In this document: piece after piece, positions 13,772-21,236 of the stretch | Numbering within the stretch: position 1 is the first letter of the stretch | Layout: every line of letters starts with the position of its first letter | Assembly (NCBI GenBank): GCA_040381535.1 | Contig: JBEIHF010000027.1 | Coordinates: forward strand, 1-23,514 | DNA from: Micavibrio_A sp040381535 | GTDB lineage: Bacteria; Pseudomonadota; Alphaproteobacteria; Micavibrionales; Micavibrionaceae | Direction of reading: 5' to 3' | Length of the DNA: 23,514 nucleotides | Notes under the pieces: model-generated | Told to the model about the DNA's origin: nothing | The model's input: only the letters and a program-made list of their open reading frames with translations | Databases searched by the model: none | Made by a program: the position numbers and the translations under genes

Positions 13772-14377
13772 GGGTAGGACTGTTAGGCTGGTTACTCCAA
13801 GCGCCGGATCAATTTCCCATTTTTTGAATGCTTCTTTGTCCATGCCCGTAACGCGGCCACTGGCTTCTTGTTTCAACGTCGCGCCCGCTGATAAAAACTG
13901 GTGATCGGAAATCTGGCCCGTGTTGCCCCATGCATTTTTAATTACGACTCGCGCATCGACAACGCCGACCAGAAGTTTTGCGGGAATGTTTTTCACCTGA
14001 ACATCGTCGGGCGTGGCGGAAGAGGCGATCTTGTAACCCGCTTCTTCTAGATCGTCGAACATCAAACGCCCCTTTCCGTCGCGGCTCGGCACGTAAATAT
14101 CTCTTGGTCCGTTGATGAAGATGGCTTCGCCCGGTTTGGGAATATAGGCACCGCTTTCGCGAAGCCCTTCGAATTCCTGCGCCGTGACTTCGTCGCCTGT
14201 CGCGCGAACGACACGGGTGGTGCCTTTCTTTCGGCCGGGGACTGCATTTTCAAAGCTGATTTGGGGGGTGTCGAGGACGGGGCAGACATTGCCGTGGTCG
14301 TCTGTGATGCATGCGCCGGTCGTGGGTAAATGTGTATGCGCCACGGACCCTGTGAAGGGCCCTGATGGGTCGGTCAT
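13760..14377 (-). CDS. hypothetical protein, 205 residues
   Basis: A soluble-looking protein that I do not recognise. GGGAG lies eight bases before the ATG, so the start is convincing. The N-terminus is Gly/Thr/Pro/His-rich (GPFTGSVAHTHLPTTGACIT) with two cysteines (near 23 and 32). Later parts contain GEAIFINGPRDIYVPSRDGKG, a beta-rich segment KLLVGVVDARVVIKNAWG and a final V-T-S-L-T-V-L-P-E-P-S. There is no signal peptide or membrane segment. It converges with the trypsin-fold-like gene, their ends only 15 bases apart with a hairpin between them. The first residues could bind metal through His and Cys, but that is speculative. Confidence 0.7.
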   Translation of the reverse strand: MTDPSGPFTGSVAHTHLPTTGACITDDHGNVCPVLDTPQISFENAVPGRKKGTTRVVRATGDEVTAQEFEGLRESGAYIPKPGEAIFINGPRDIYVPSRDGKGRLMFDDLEEAGYKIASSATPDDVQVKNIPAKLLVGVVDARVVIKNAWGNTGQISDHQFLSAGATLKQEASGRVTGMDKEAFKKWEIDPALGVTSLTVLPEPS

Positions 14378-14531
14378 TGCTTTTATCTCCCTGTTCGTAG
14401 TCTTTTGTAGTGTTTTTATTTAGGGATAATTTATCATAAGTTATTAAAAACCCCTAGGATTTTCAATATTGCAGCGTGGAGAAGCCTCTCTATGTCATTG
14501 ATTTATTAACCTTTTTGGGGCATGATAGGAT

Positions 14532-16046
14532 ATGTTGTCGTTCCTTAAGCCTTTCAAAACCAAATCCTTCAAGAACCCTGATGATGCGTTCGCCTATATC
14601 AAGGAGATATACGACGCCCAAGTCGGCGGCCTTCAGGATGCGTTCAAATCATTCGCCAAAGGCGATTTGAAGGAAAAGAAGGTCAGGGGTTTTTATCCGT
14701 TCATCCGTATCAAAACCGAAAGCGGTCAACGCCCAGATACGCGTCTGGCATATGGCTTCGTCACGCGCGAAGGCACGTATGAAACCACCGTGACGCGCCC
14801 CGATATTTTCGACGAATATTATAAATGCATGATGACGCTGTTGCTAAAAAACCATTCGGTGCCTATCGAAGTGGGGCTCAGCGAAACACCCATTCCGCTG
14901 CCTTTCGCGCTGGGCGAAGAATTTCACATTGAGCGCGATCTGACCCACGCACAGATGGAAGCATTACCGAATATTTTCGACCAACCCGATCTGACATTGA
15001 TGGACGACCAGATAGCCAATGGTACCTACCAGGTGCAGATGCACAGCCCGAAACCACTGGCGCTGTTTCCCGCGCCACGCTGCGATTTGTCGCTTATGCG
15101 CCTGAAACATTATACGGGCACGAAGGCTTCGCACTTTCAAAATTACATTCTGTTCACGAACTATCAGTTCTACATGGATGAATTTATCAAGATCGCGACA
15201 GACATGATGACGGAAACGTCGGACCCGACGCTACGTCGCACGCGCGAACAATACACCGCGTTCGTGGAGCCGGGTGACAAGATCACCGTGAACAAAAATA
15301 TTGACGCCGCAAGCCGCAATGAAAAGGATGAAGCCGGGGCGATGCTCAAACGCATGCCGCAAATGCCCGCGTACCATTTGAAACGCGCCGACGGTTCGGG
15401 CATCACCATGGTCAATATCGGCGTTGGTCCTTCGAACGCTAAAACGATTACGGATCACGTTGCCGTGCTTCGCCCGCATGCGTGGTTGATGCTCGGCCAT
15501 TGCGCGGGTTTAAGAAATTCCCAATCGCTGGGCGATTACGTTCTTGCACACGGTTATCTGCGCGAAGACAACGTGCTCTTCCACGATCTGCACCCGTCGA
15601 TCCCGCTGCCGGCGCTATCGGAAATTCAGGTATCGCTGGAACAGGCGGTGGCCGAAGTCACGGGCTTCAAAGGCTATGACCTTAAAAAGATTATGCGCAC
15701 CGGAACGGTCGCGACAGTGGATGACCGTAACTGGGAATTGCGTCCCGCCATCCGTCAGAACGCAAGGCTTTCACAATCCCGCGCCATAGCATTGGACATG
15801 GAATCCGGCACCGTGGCCGCGAATGGTTTTCGCTTCCGCGTGCCGTACGGTACGTTGCTGTGCGTGTCCGACAAACCGTTGCACGGACAATTGAAACTCC
15901 CTGGCATGGCGGATTCTTTCTACCGCGAACGGGTGGAACAGCATTTGAAAATCGGTCTGCGCGTCATGGAAATCCTGCGCGGCATTGGCCCCGAGCGTTT
16001 GCATTCCCGCAAATTGCGCTCCTTCAACGAAGTGGCTTTCCAGTAG
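14532..16046 (+). CDS. amn: AMP nucleosidase
   Basis: Amn hydrolyses AMP to adenine and ribose-5-phosphate, controlling adenylate levels. The 504-residue product is slightly longer than the E. coli enzyme (484). The N-terminal regulatory domain includes RPDTRLAYGFV and PIPLPFALGEEFHIE. The C-terminal nucleoside-phosphorylase-like domain has VNIGVGPSNAKTITDHVAVL, LMLGHCAGLRNSQSLGDYVL, the ALDMESGTVAANGFRFRVPY segment and LLCVSDKPLHGQLKLPGMA. The ATG is preceded closely by AGGA (one-base gap) and, at eleven bases, by GGGG; neither is ideal, but the family start fits. It is a single-gene unit ending at a bidirectional terminator. Confidence 0.95.
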   Translation: MLSFLKPFKTKSFKNPDDAFAYIKEIYDAQVGGLQDAFKSFAKGDLKEKKVRGFYPFIRIKTESGQRPDTRLAYGFVTREGTYETTVTRPDIFDEYYKCMMTLLLKNHSVPIEVGLSETPIPLPFALGEEFHIERDLTHAQMEALPNIFDQPDLTLMDDQIANGTYQVQMHSPKPLALFPAPRCDLSLMRLKHYTGTKASHFQNYILFTNYQFYMDEFIKIATDMMTETSDPTLRRTREQYTAFVEPGDKITVNKNIDAASRNEKDEAGAMLKRMPQMPAYHLKRADGSGITMVNIGVGPSNAKTITDHVAVLRPHAWLMLGHCAGLRNSQSLGDYVLAHGYLREDNVLFHDLHPSIPLPALSEIQVSLEQAVAEVTGFKGYDLKKIMRTGTVATVDDRNWELRPAIRQNARLSQSRAIALDMESGTVAANGFRFRVPYGTLLCVSDKPLHGQLKLPGMADSFYRERVEQHLKIGLRVMEILRGIGPERLHSRKLRSFNEVAFQ

Positions 16047-16053
16047 GGTAAAA

Positions 16054-16074
16054 AAAGGCGCCATCGGCGCCTTT
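16054..16074. terminator. bidirectional intrinsic terminator after amn
   Basis: AAAGGCGCC (16054-16062) and GGCGCCTTT (16066-16074) are perfect complements with a 3-base loop. A run of A before the stem provides the T tract for the minus-strand gene ending at 16096; TTT follows the stem on the plus side for amn. Confidence 0.85.
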
Positions 16075-16095
16075 GCCAATTTGCGTCTCTAAATA

Positions 16096-16368
16096 TTAAA
16101 CCGTGATGTTCAGGGTCGTGCCGCGGGATTGGCTAGCGGTTATGCGCCCCGAATCTTCCGAACGGTCGCTCGAAACGAAGGATCTTTCCACTTGGGAATT
16201 GCCGCGGGTCTCCGAAGCTTGGGAGCGGGCGGCTTCCGTACCTGCGGGTTTTGTGACATCGGCCTGTCTGTTGTCTTCAGGCTTTTTAAGGGCGATGGAT
16301 TCGGCGGTGCCACCAGGTTGGAAAGTATTAGAGGCCGGAATGGCCTGACTGGATACGGGATATACCAT
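16096..16368 (-). CDS. small disordered protein, 90 residues
   Basis: The minus-strand ORF encodes a Ser/Glu/Thr/Arg-rich, low-complexity product (for example SSDRSEDSGRITASQSRGTT) ending in a short hydrophobic L-N-I-T-V. It has no Cys, no membrane span and no recognised family. The opposite strand also has an 81-residue ORF (16103-16348). I prefer the minus strand because the terminator at 16054-16074 has its T run in that direction just after the stop. The SD before the ATG is weak (AGGA about 11 bases away). Confidence is limited by composition and by the competing frame. Confidence 0.5.
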   Translation of the reverse strand: MVYPVSSQAIPASNTFQPGGTAESIALKKPEDNRQADVTKPAGTEAARSQASETRGNSQVERSFVSSDRSEDSGRITASQSRGTTLNITV

Positions 16369-16647
16369 GATCGTGAGAATCCTGAGTGATTGCTTAGGTT
16401 TTCAGTGTAGCAGGAGGAGGGTTAAGAAGTTCTTAGGATTTAAGGCGGGAAAAAAAGATCAAATTTTACGAAAATACTTAGCGAACTTAACTTAGCTTAA
16501 ATACTTTTAGCATAAAAAGCAATGGACAGAGCGGAAAACCGCCGGTCGCTGATTTGAGGGAATGAGCGTCAATTGGGTAAAAGTTAATGCAAAATCAAGC
16601 CCCTATTTACTACCGCGGGCTTTCTATAAAAGTGTGGGAATACAACT

Positions 16648-17763
16648 ATGGCTTTTGAAGCATTTGAAAAAACACCTGAGGTTGCACCGCTGCTCGTAAG
16701 ACTTTACGATACGCACAATCTTTACGCACTCGCCAAAGACAGCGAAAGCGACGGCGCCTGTTCCGAACTCACGACAATTATGACTGACCTTCTAAGTATA
16801 AAACTTTCCGAGAAGGAAAGCGAATTGATCACGGATGTGCTTCTGGCTCTCATGAAGCAGGCGCAAAAGGACCTCAAGAAAGCCCTGTCGGAAAGACTGG
16901 CCGCCATGGATACCGTTCCGCTCCGCATGATCCTGTCCATCGCCAACGATGAAATCGATGTGGCCGAAGCCGTTTTGCGCGACAGCCCCGTTCTTCAGGA
17001 TCTGGATCTTTGCTACATCATTCAAGGGAAGGGCGTGGAGCATGCCCGTCCGATCGCCGAGCGTTCCGGTTTGTCCGCCTCGGTCATCAATATGCTGGCC
17101 GATACAAAAGATTTCCAAGTCGCTGTGAACCTCGCCGAAAATGACGGAGTGCAGTTGACACAACATGCCTACAGAATTTTCGGCGATATGGCGAAATACT
17201 CCGAAACACTGGCGCGCCCTTTGTTGAGCCGCGAAGATGTGCCGCAGGATATTGCAGGCCGTTTGTACCAATTCGTATCGGATGAACTGAAACAAAACCT
17301 GTCCGAACGTTTTGGCATAGGGTCTGCGCCCGCAGTGGCCGCGCTGGAAGACATAACGATTGAAATGACGACACCCGCACATAAAGCGAGCGACGACGAA
17401 CAACGCATTGCTTATGCGCATAATCAACAACGCCGCGGCGAACTTAAATTTCCGACGATGTTGGCGACTTTGCGCCGTGGACAATATTCGACCTTTATGG
17501 CGCAGTTCTCCGTTTATACGGGCTTGCCTTCGAACACGGTCAAGGCGATGGTGCGTCAGGACAACGGGAAAGCATTGGCCACGGCCTGCCGCGCACTCGA
17601 TGTCTTAAAATCGGATTTCGTCAGCCTGTATCTTTTGACGGACCGCTTCCGCGCCGCGCACAAACGCGTTGTGAACCACAAGGAACTGACCCGCATCATG
17701 ACCATGTATGATGAAATCAGCCCCGAAGAAGCGCGCCAGATTTTGAAAAACAGCCGCAATTAA
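16648..17763 (+). CDS. DUF2336 domain-containing protein
   Basis: The 371-residue protein matches the DUF2336 family, alpha-helical repeat (HEAT-like) proteins found mostly in Alphaproteobacteria and of poorly defined function. Visible features are consecutive helices with L-L-S-I-K-L-S-E-K-E-S-E-type turns, the VPLRMILSIANDEIDVAEAV segment (about 90-109), SPVLQDLDL and PIAERSGLSASVINMLAD, then a second helical part from about 260 onward. There is no signal peptide or membrane span, so it should be cytoplasmic. The start has only a weak GGGA upstream. The 279 bases before it (16369-16647) are A/T-rich and hold no ORF, only a TATAAA (16625) and a weak AAGCCC/GGGCTT inverted repeat. It ends at a bidirectional terminator. 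Confidence 0.85.
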   Translation: MAFEAFEKTPEVAPLLVRLYDTHNLYALAKDSESDGACSELTTIMTDLLSIKLSEKESELITDVLLALMKQAQKDLKKALSERLAAMDTVPLRMILSIANDEIDVAEAVLRDSPVLQDLDLCYIIQGKGVEHARPIAERSGLSASVINMLADTKDFQVAVNLAENDGVQLTQHAYRIFGDMAKYSETLARPLLSREDVPQDIAGRLYQFVSDELKQNLSERFGIGSAPAVAALEDITIEMTTPAHKASDDEQRIAYAHNQQRRGELKFPTMLATLRRGQYSTFMAQFSVYTGLPSNTVKAMVRQDNGKALATACRALDVLKSDFVSLYLLTDRFRAAHKRVVNHKELTRIMTMYDEISPEEARQILKNSRN

Positions 17764-17791
17764 AGAATTTTGTTCCTTCAAAACAAAAAAA

Positions 17792-17821
17792 ACGGCCCCT
17801 GCAAAGGGGCCGTATGTTTTT
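17792..17821. terminator. bidirectional intrinsic terminator
   Basis: ACGGCCCC (17792-17799) pairs perfectly with GGGGCCGT (17806-17813) around a 6-base loop. T-rich sequence follows on the plus side and eight A precede it, giving a T run for the minus-strand gene that ends at 17833. Confidence 0.9.
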
Positions 17822-17832
17822 AGCTGGATTTT

Positions 17833-18051
17833 CTATTCGGCCTTTGTGGCGGACTGGACGGTATCTTTGTAGATATTCTTGACGCCTTCTTTAAGCTCCA
17901 CGCTGTTTTTGACCGTGTTCTGGGATAAATTATCTTTATCGATCTTTTTGCTAAGATCCAAACGGTAAACCACCAGCCAGACGGCGAAGGTGACTTCTAG
18001 AACGATGATGGCGGTTATGACGCCTTTACGCGTATTGCTCATTTTATTCAT
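17833..18051 (-). CDS. 72-residue single-span membrane protein coupled to pgk
   Basis: The ATG at 18051-18049 shares one base with the pgk TAA stop (TAATG), so translation is probably coupled; another Met lies three codons downstream. The product has a short basic N-terminus (MNKMSNTRKG), one hydrophobic span (about residues 11-30, VITAIIVLEVTFAVWLVVYR) and a charged helical tail (for example SKKIDKDNLSQNTVKNSVEL). The tail should lie outside the cytoplasm if the positive-inside rule holds. I do not recognise a family. It ends at the shared terminator and is the last gene of the minus-strand run. Confidence 0.65.
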   Translation of the reverse strand: MNKMSNTRKGVITAIIVLEVTFAVWLVVYRLDLSKKIDKDNLSQNTVKNSVELKEGVKNIYKDTVQSATKAE

Positions 18052-19256
18052 TATGCTGCTGCCTTGTAAGCTTTGAGTGCTGCTACGCCGGGAAGCTCTT
18101 TGCCTTCCAACCACTCCAAGAATGCACCCCCTGCGGACGATATGTAAGTGAAATTATCCGCCGTGCCCGCGTTTTCCAGTGCGGAAACGGTATCGCCGCC
18201 GCCGGCGACGGACACGAGCGAGCCTGTGGAGGTCAATGTGGCCACCGCGCGGGCAAGTTCATTAGTTCCGCGGTCAAAGGGGTGTACTTCGAAAACGCCC
18301 ATAGGGCCGTTCCAAAGGGCTGTTTTACAGCCCGAAAGAACGTCTTCGAGCATTTCGATGGTTTTGGGGCCGACGTCCACGGCTTCTTCTTCGGCTGGCA
18401 TATTTTCGGTCAGGCGGATTTTGAACGGCGCGTTTTCACCGAATTTCGTGACACACACGCGGTCGACGGGGAGGAGCAGCTCGCATCCCGATTTTTTGCA
18501 GGTTTCCATGATAGTCTTGGCTTGGTCGATCATATCGCGTTCGCACAGCGATTTGCCGACTTCGATGCCTTGCGCGGCGAGGAACGTGTTCGCCATACCG
18601 CCGCCGAGGAAAAGATAGTCCACTTTCTTGACGAGGTTGTTGAGCACGGAAAGCTTGGTGGAAATTTTGGAACCGCCGACGATGGCGATGACAGGCTTTT
18701 CCGGAGATTCCAGCGCGTTGTTGAGTGCGTTCAATTCCGCTTCCATCAGGAATCCGGCCGCCGTGGGCATACGGTGGGCAAGGCCTTCGGTCGATGCGTG
18801 CGCACGGTGTGCAGCGGAGAAGGCGTCATTCACATAGATATCGCCGAGCTTTGCGAGTTCTGCGACAAAGGCGGGGTCGTTCTTTTCTTCGCCTTTGTGG
18901 AAACGCAGATTTTCCAGCAAAACGACATCGCCGTCATTCAAAGCGGCCACAGCCTTTGCGGCTTTTTCGCCGATGCAGTCTTTGCCGAAGGCCACTTTCT
19001 TGCTCCAGCTTTTTTCGCAAACTGGCGCGAGGAATTCTTGGGAGAATTCGGCTTCATATCCGTCTTTGGGGCGACCGAAGTGGGAGAGAACGACAACGCG
19101 CGCGCCTTTGGAGGTGAGGTGGTCGATGGTCGGCTTCATGCGGTCGATGCGCGTGGTGTCCGTAACCTTGCCGTCCTTTGCGGGAACGTTGAGGTCGGCG
19201 CGGACCAGAACACGCTTACCCTTGAGGTCGAAATCATACAGCGTTTTAAAAGACAT
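18051..19256 (-). CDS. pgk: phosphoglycerate kinase
   Basis: Pgk transfers the phosphate of 1,3-bisphosphoglycerate to ADP in glycolysis, reversibly. The 401-residue length is standard. Signatures include VRADLNVPAKDGKV (17-30), VVVLSHFGRPKDG, LLENLRFHKGEEKND, the VDYLFLGGGMANTFLAAQG segment and SVAGGGDTVSALENAG near the C-terminus (nucleotide binding). GGAGAG lies five bases before the ATG. It follows a proline iminopeptidase gene after 15 bases and overlaps the next small membrane protein gene by one base. No gapdh or fba gene is in this window, so it is detached from its usual glycolytic neighbours. Confidence 0.98.
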   Translation of the reverse strand: MSFKTLYDFDLKGKRVLVRADLNVPAKDGKVTDTTRIDRMKPTIDHLTSKGARVVVLSHFGRPKDGYEAEFSQEFLAPVCEKSWSKKVAFGKDCIGEKAAKAVAALNDGDVVLLENLRFHKGEEKNDPAFVAELAKLGDIYVNDAFSAAHRAHASTEGLAHRMPTAAGFLMEAELNALNNALESPEKPVIAIVGGSKISTKLSVLNNLVKKVDYLFLGGGMANTFLAAQGIEVGKSLCERDMIDQAKTIMETCKKSGCELLLPVDRVCVTKFGENAPFKIRLTENMPAEEEAVDVGPKTIEMLEDVLSGCKTALWNGPMGVFEVHPFDRGTNELARAVATLTSTGSLVSVAGGGDTVSALENAGTADNFTYISSAGGAFLEWLEGKELPGVAALKAYKAAA

Positions 19257-19271
19257 TCACTCTCTCCATTA

Positions 19272-20285
19272 CTATAATTTGTACAGCGTTTTCGCATTTT
19301 CCGTGGCCTCGATCAAGCGCGAACGGATGGCGGGGTCCTGTTCCGAATGCCCGCCGTCGGGTACCACCACATAATCGGCCTCCGGCCATGCCAGATGGAG
19401 GCGGTGAGCGGTCTTGATGGGGCAGAGCATGTCATAGCGGCCGTTGATGATAATCGACGGCACGGCGCGGAATTTATCGACTTGGTGGATCAGGCTGTTT
19501 TCGGGGGCGATAACCTGATGCTTGAAATAATGGCATTCGATGCGGGCGATGGTCAGAACTTGGGATTTTTGTTCTTCCGTGGTGATAGTCTCGTAATTGG
19601 GAATGAGGGAAGAGCACGCGCTCTCATACAAACACCATCTGATGGCCGCTTCCATGGCTATATCCTTGTCATCGGAAAGCAGGCGTTTGTGATAGGCGTT
19701 GAGCAAATCGCCGCGTTCTTCTTCGGGAATGATGCTGGCGAACTGCTCCCACGCTTCGGGGAACACATTGCGGATGCCGTAAAAGAACCAGTCGATTTCT
19801 TCGCGTTCCATCAAAAATATGCCGCTCAAGATCATGCTCAGGCAGTTTTGCGGGTAGGCGCTAGCATAGGACAGGGCGAGCGTGGAACCCCACGACCCGC
19901 CGAACAAATGCCATTTAGAAATGGAAAGATGCTTGCGTAACGCCTCCATGTCTTCAACCAGTAGGCCGCGCACATTGTCTTCGATAGAACCGAACGGGGA
20001 TGATTTTCCCGCGCCGCGTTGGTCGAACATAATGATGCGGTAGTAATCAGGATCGAAGAAACAACGTTGAATGGGCGATGTGCCACCGCCGGGGCCGCCA
20101 TGAAGAAGGACGATAGGCAGGACCTGCGGATTGCCTGATTGTTCCCAATAGATTTCGTGGCCGTTGCCAAGCGAAAGAAACGCAGAAGAATAAGGTTTGA
20201 TGTCGGGAAAAAATCCCAACAGCGGGGTGCGGCGGTAACGATATTCTGTCGCGGGCGGCGTTGGTTTGTCCAGATGGGGTGACAT
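19272..20285 (-). CDS. pip: proline iminopeptidase
   Basis: An alpha/beta-hydrolase (peptidase S33) that removes N-terminal proline from peptides. The 337-residue protein shows the oxyanion segment LHGGPGGG (61-68), the MFDQRGAGKSSP strand, and the nucleophile Ser131 in FGGSWGSTLAL. The probable Asp285 (NGRYDMLCP) and His313 (PDGGHSEQD) complete the triad. I chose the ATG at 20285 because AAGG lies six bases upstream; the upstream extension would begin with TTG. No signal peptide is visible, so it acts in the cytoplasm. It sits 16 bases after the nuclease-fold gene and 15 bases before pgk. Confidence 0.93.
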   Translation of the reverse strand: MSPHLDKPTPPATEYRYRRTPLLGFFPDIKPYSSAFLSLGNGHEIYWEQSGNPQVLPIVLLHGGPGGGTSPIQRCFFDPDYYRIIMFDQRGAGKSSPFGSIEDNVRGLLVEDMEALRKHLSISKWHLFGGSWGSTLALSYASAYPQNCLSMILSGIFLMEREEIDWFFYGIRNVFPEAWEQFASIIPEEERGDLLNAYHKRLLSDDKDIAMEAAIRWCLYESACSSLIPNYETITTEEQKSQVLTIARIECHYFKHQVIAPENSLIHQVDKFRAVPSIIINGRYDMLCPIKTAHRLHLAWPEADYVVVPDGGHSEQDPAIRSRLIEATENAKTLYKL

Positions 20286-20301
20286 GGCAAACCTTAACAA
20301 A

Positions 20302-21236
20302 TTAAGGATTGATCTGTCCAGAAACGGGTGCAGGGGCCTGTTTTTCCACAGCCTCTGTGGATGATTCGGTGGATAGCCCTGTGGATGGCTGTGTGGACGG
20401 GAGAGAGGATAAAATTTCGAGTCGCTCCGCTGTGCCCAGTTCCATAAATGGACCGTTCCATTCGCGTATCCAGCCGCGCACGCGGATATTCTTACCGCTC
20501 AAACCCATAGGGTCGATTCCGCGCATGGAAAGTTTCTTGCGAATTGATGGCGACATCATCACCGTGAAATCCTTTTTCATGTCGTCGCCGAAATTCAAAT
20601 AGAGATTGTTCTTCGAACTCGCAGCCTTTTTGACGGTGCCTTCGACCACGCGAAATTGCGCGGCGCCTTTTATCGCCGTATCGGGATTTAATAATCCCTC
20701 AACGCTTCTATCCTTCCAAACGCCGCGCTTGTTATTGCGGGCGTTGTTTTCAAACGCGTATAACTGTTCCGCCATCGCGGGTTGCTGGCGTCGGTAAACG
20801 CATAGGCAAGACCGCTGATGACCACGACGCCACTGATCCATTCTTCGTTTTGTTTTTTGACGAGATGGGCGAGCACGTGTCCCATACGGTTCACTTTGCC
20901 CGTCTTGTCACCCGACACGGAATTTTTGCGTTGGTAGAGCATCACTTCCGTACTCTTGGGGAGAAGGGTTTCGAGCAACGCTTTGCCCATATACTTCGCT
21001 TCGCCTTCGGCATAGAGCAGCCCGAGCAATCGCACGATCTTGCCATCCGTCAACAAAACCGTCTGGTAATCGATGATCGTGTCCACGCGGCTCGTGGATG
21101 TGTGCTTGAGGCCCGTAAAATCACCCTTTATCACCGGAACCGCTTGGGGTTCCTCTGTGTTCGAGGGGGTGTTTTCCTCGGCCCGCGCCTGTGGTATGAA
21201 GGCTAGGCACATCAATATAAGGAGCAGTATCCGCAT
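20302..21236 (-). pseudogene. thermonuclease-fold (SNase-like) exported protein, frameshifted
   Basis: Two overlapping minus-strand frames join into one protein of about 311 residues if one base is added at the CCC run 20781-20779. The first frame (ATG 21236) runs through A-F-T-D-A-S-N-P; the second continues AMAEQLYAFENNARNNKRGVW, the normal end of a Staphylococcal-nuclease-type domain. The N-terminus is a signal peptide (MRILLLILMCLAFIPQARA). By eye, of the nuclease active-site residues Arg35 (R69) and Glu43 (E77) are kept, while Asp21, Asp40 and Arg87 appear as Q58, L74 and H120, so it is probably not a nuclease. A C-terminal OB-like segment (about 195-290) and a Ser/Thr/Pro tail follow. 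The start overlaps the start of the divergent M48 gene by two bases. A programmed frameshift is unlikely, as there is no slippery heptamer. Confidence 0.75.

Noticed and set aside
16103..16348. An 81-codon plus-strand ORF opposite the small disordered gene
   Set aside because: The terminator orientation favours the minus strand; the plus ORF has no SD. I could not exclude it completely.
18282..19277. A 331-codon plus-strand ORF opposite pgk
   Set aside because: It is fully antisense to pgk and rich in Phe/Gly/His as expected from the complement of a conserved gene; no SD or family match.
20775..20790. Programmed frameshifting in the nuclease-fold gene
   Set aside because: No slippery heptamer or stimulatory structure was seen; only a short C run lies at the break.
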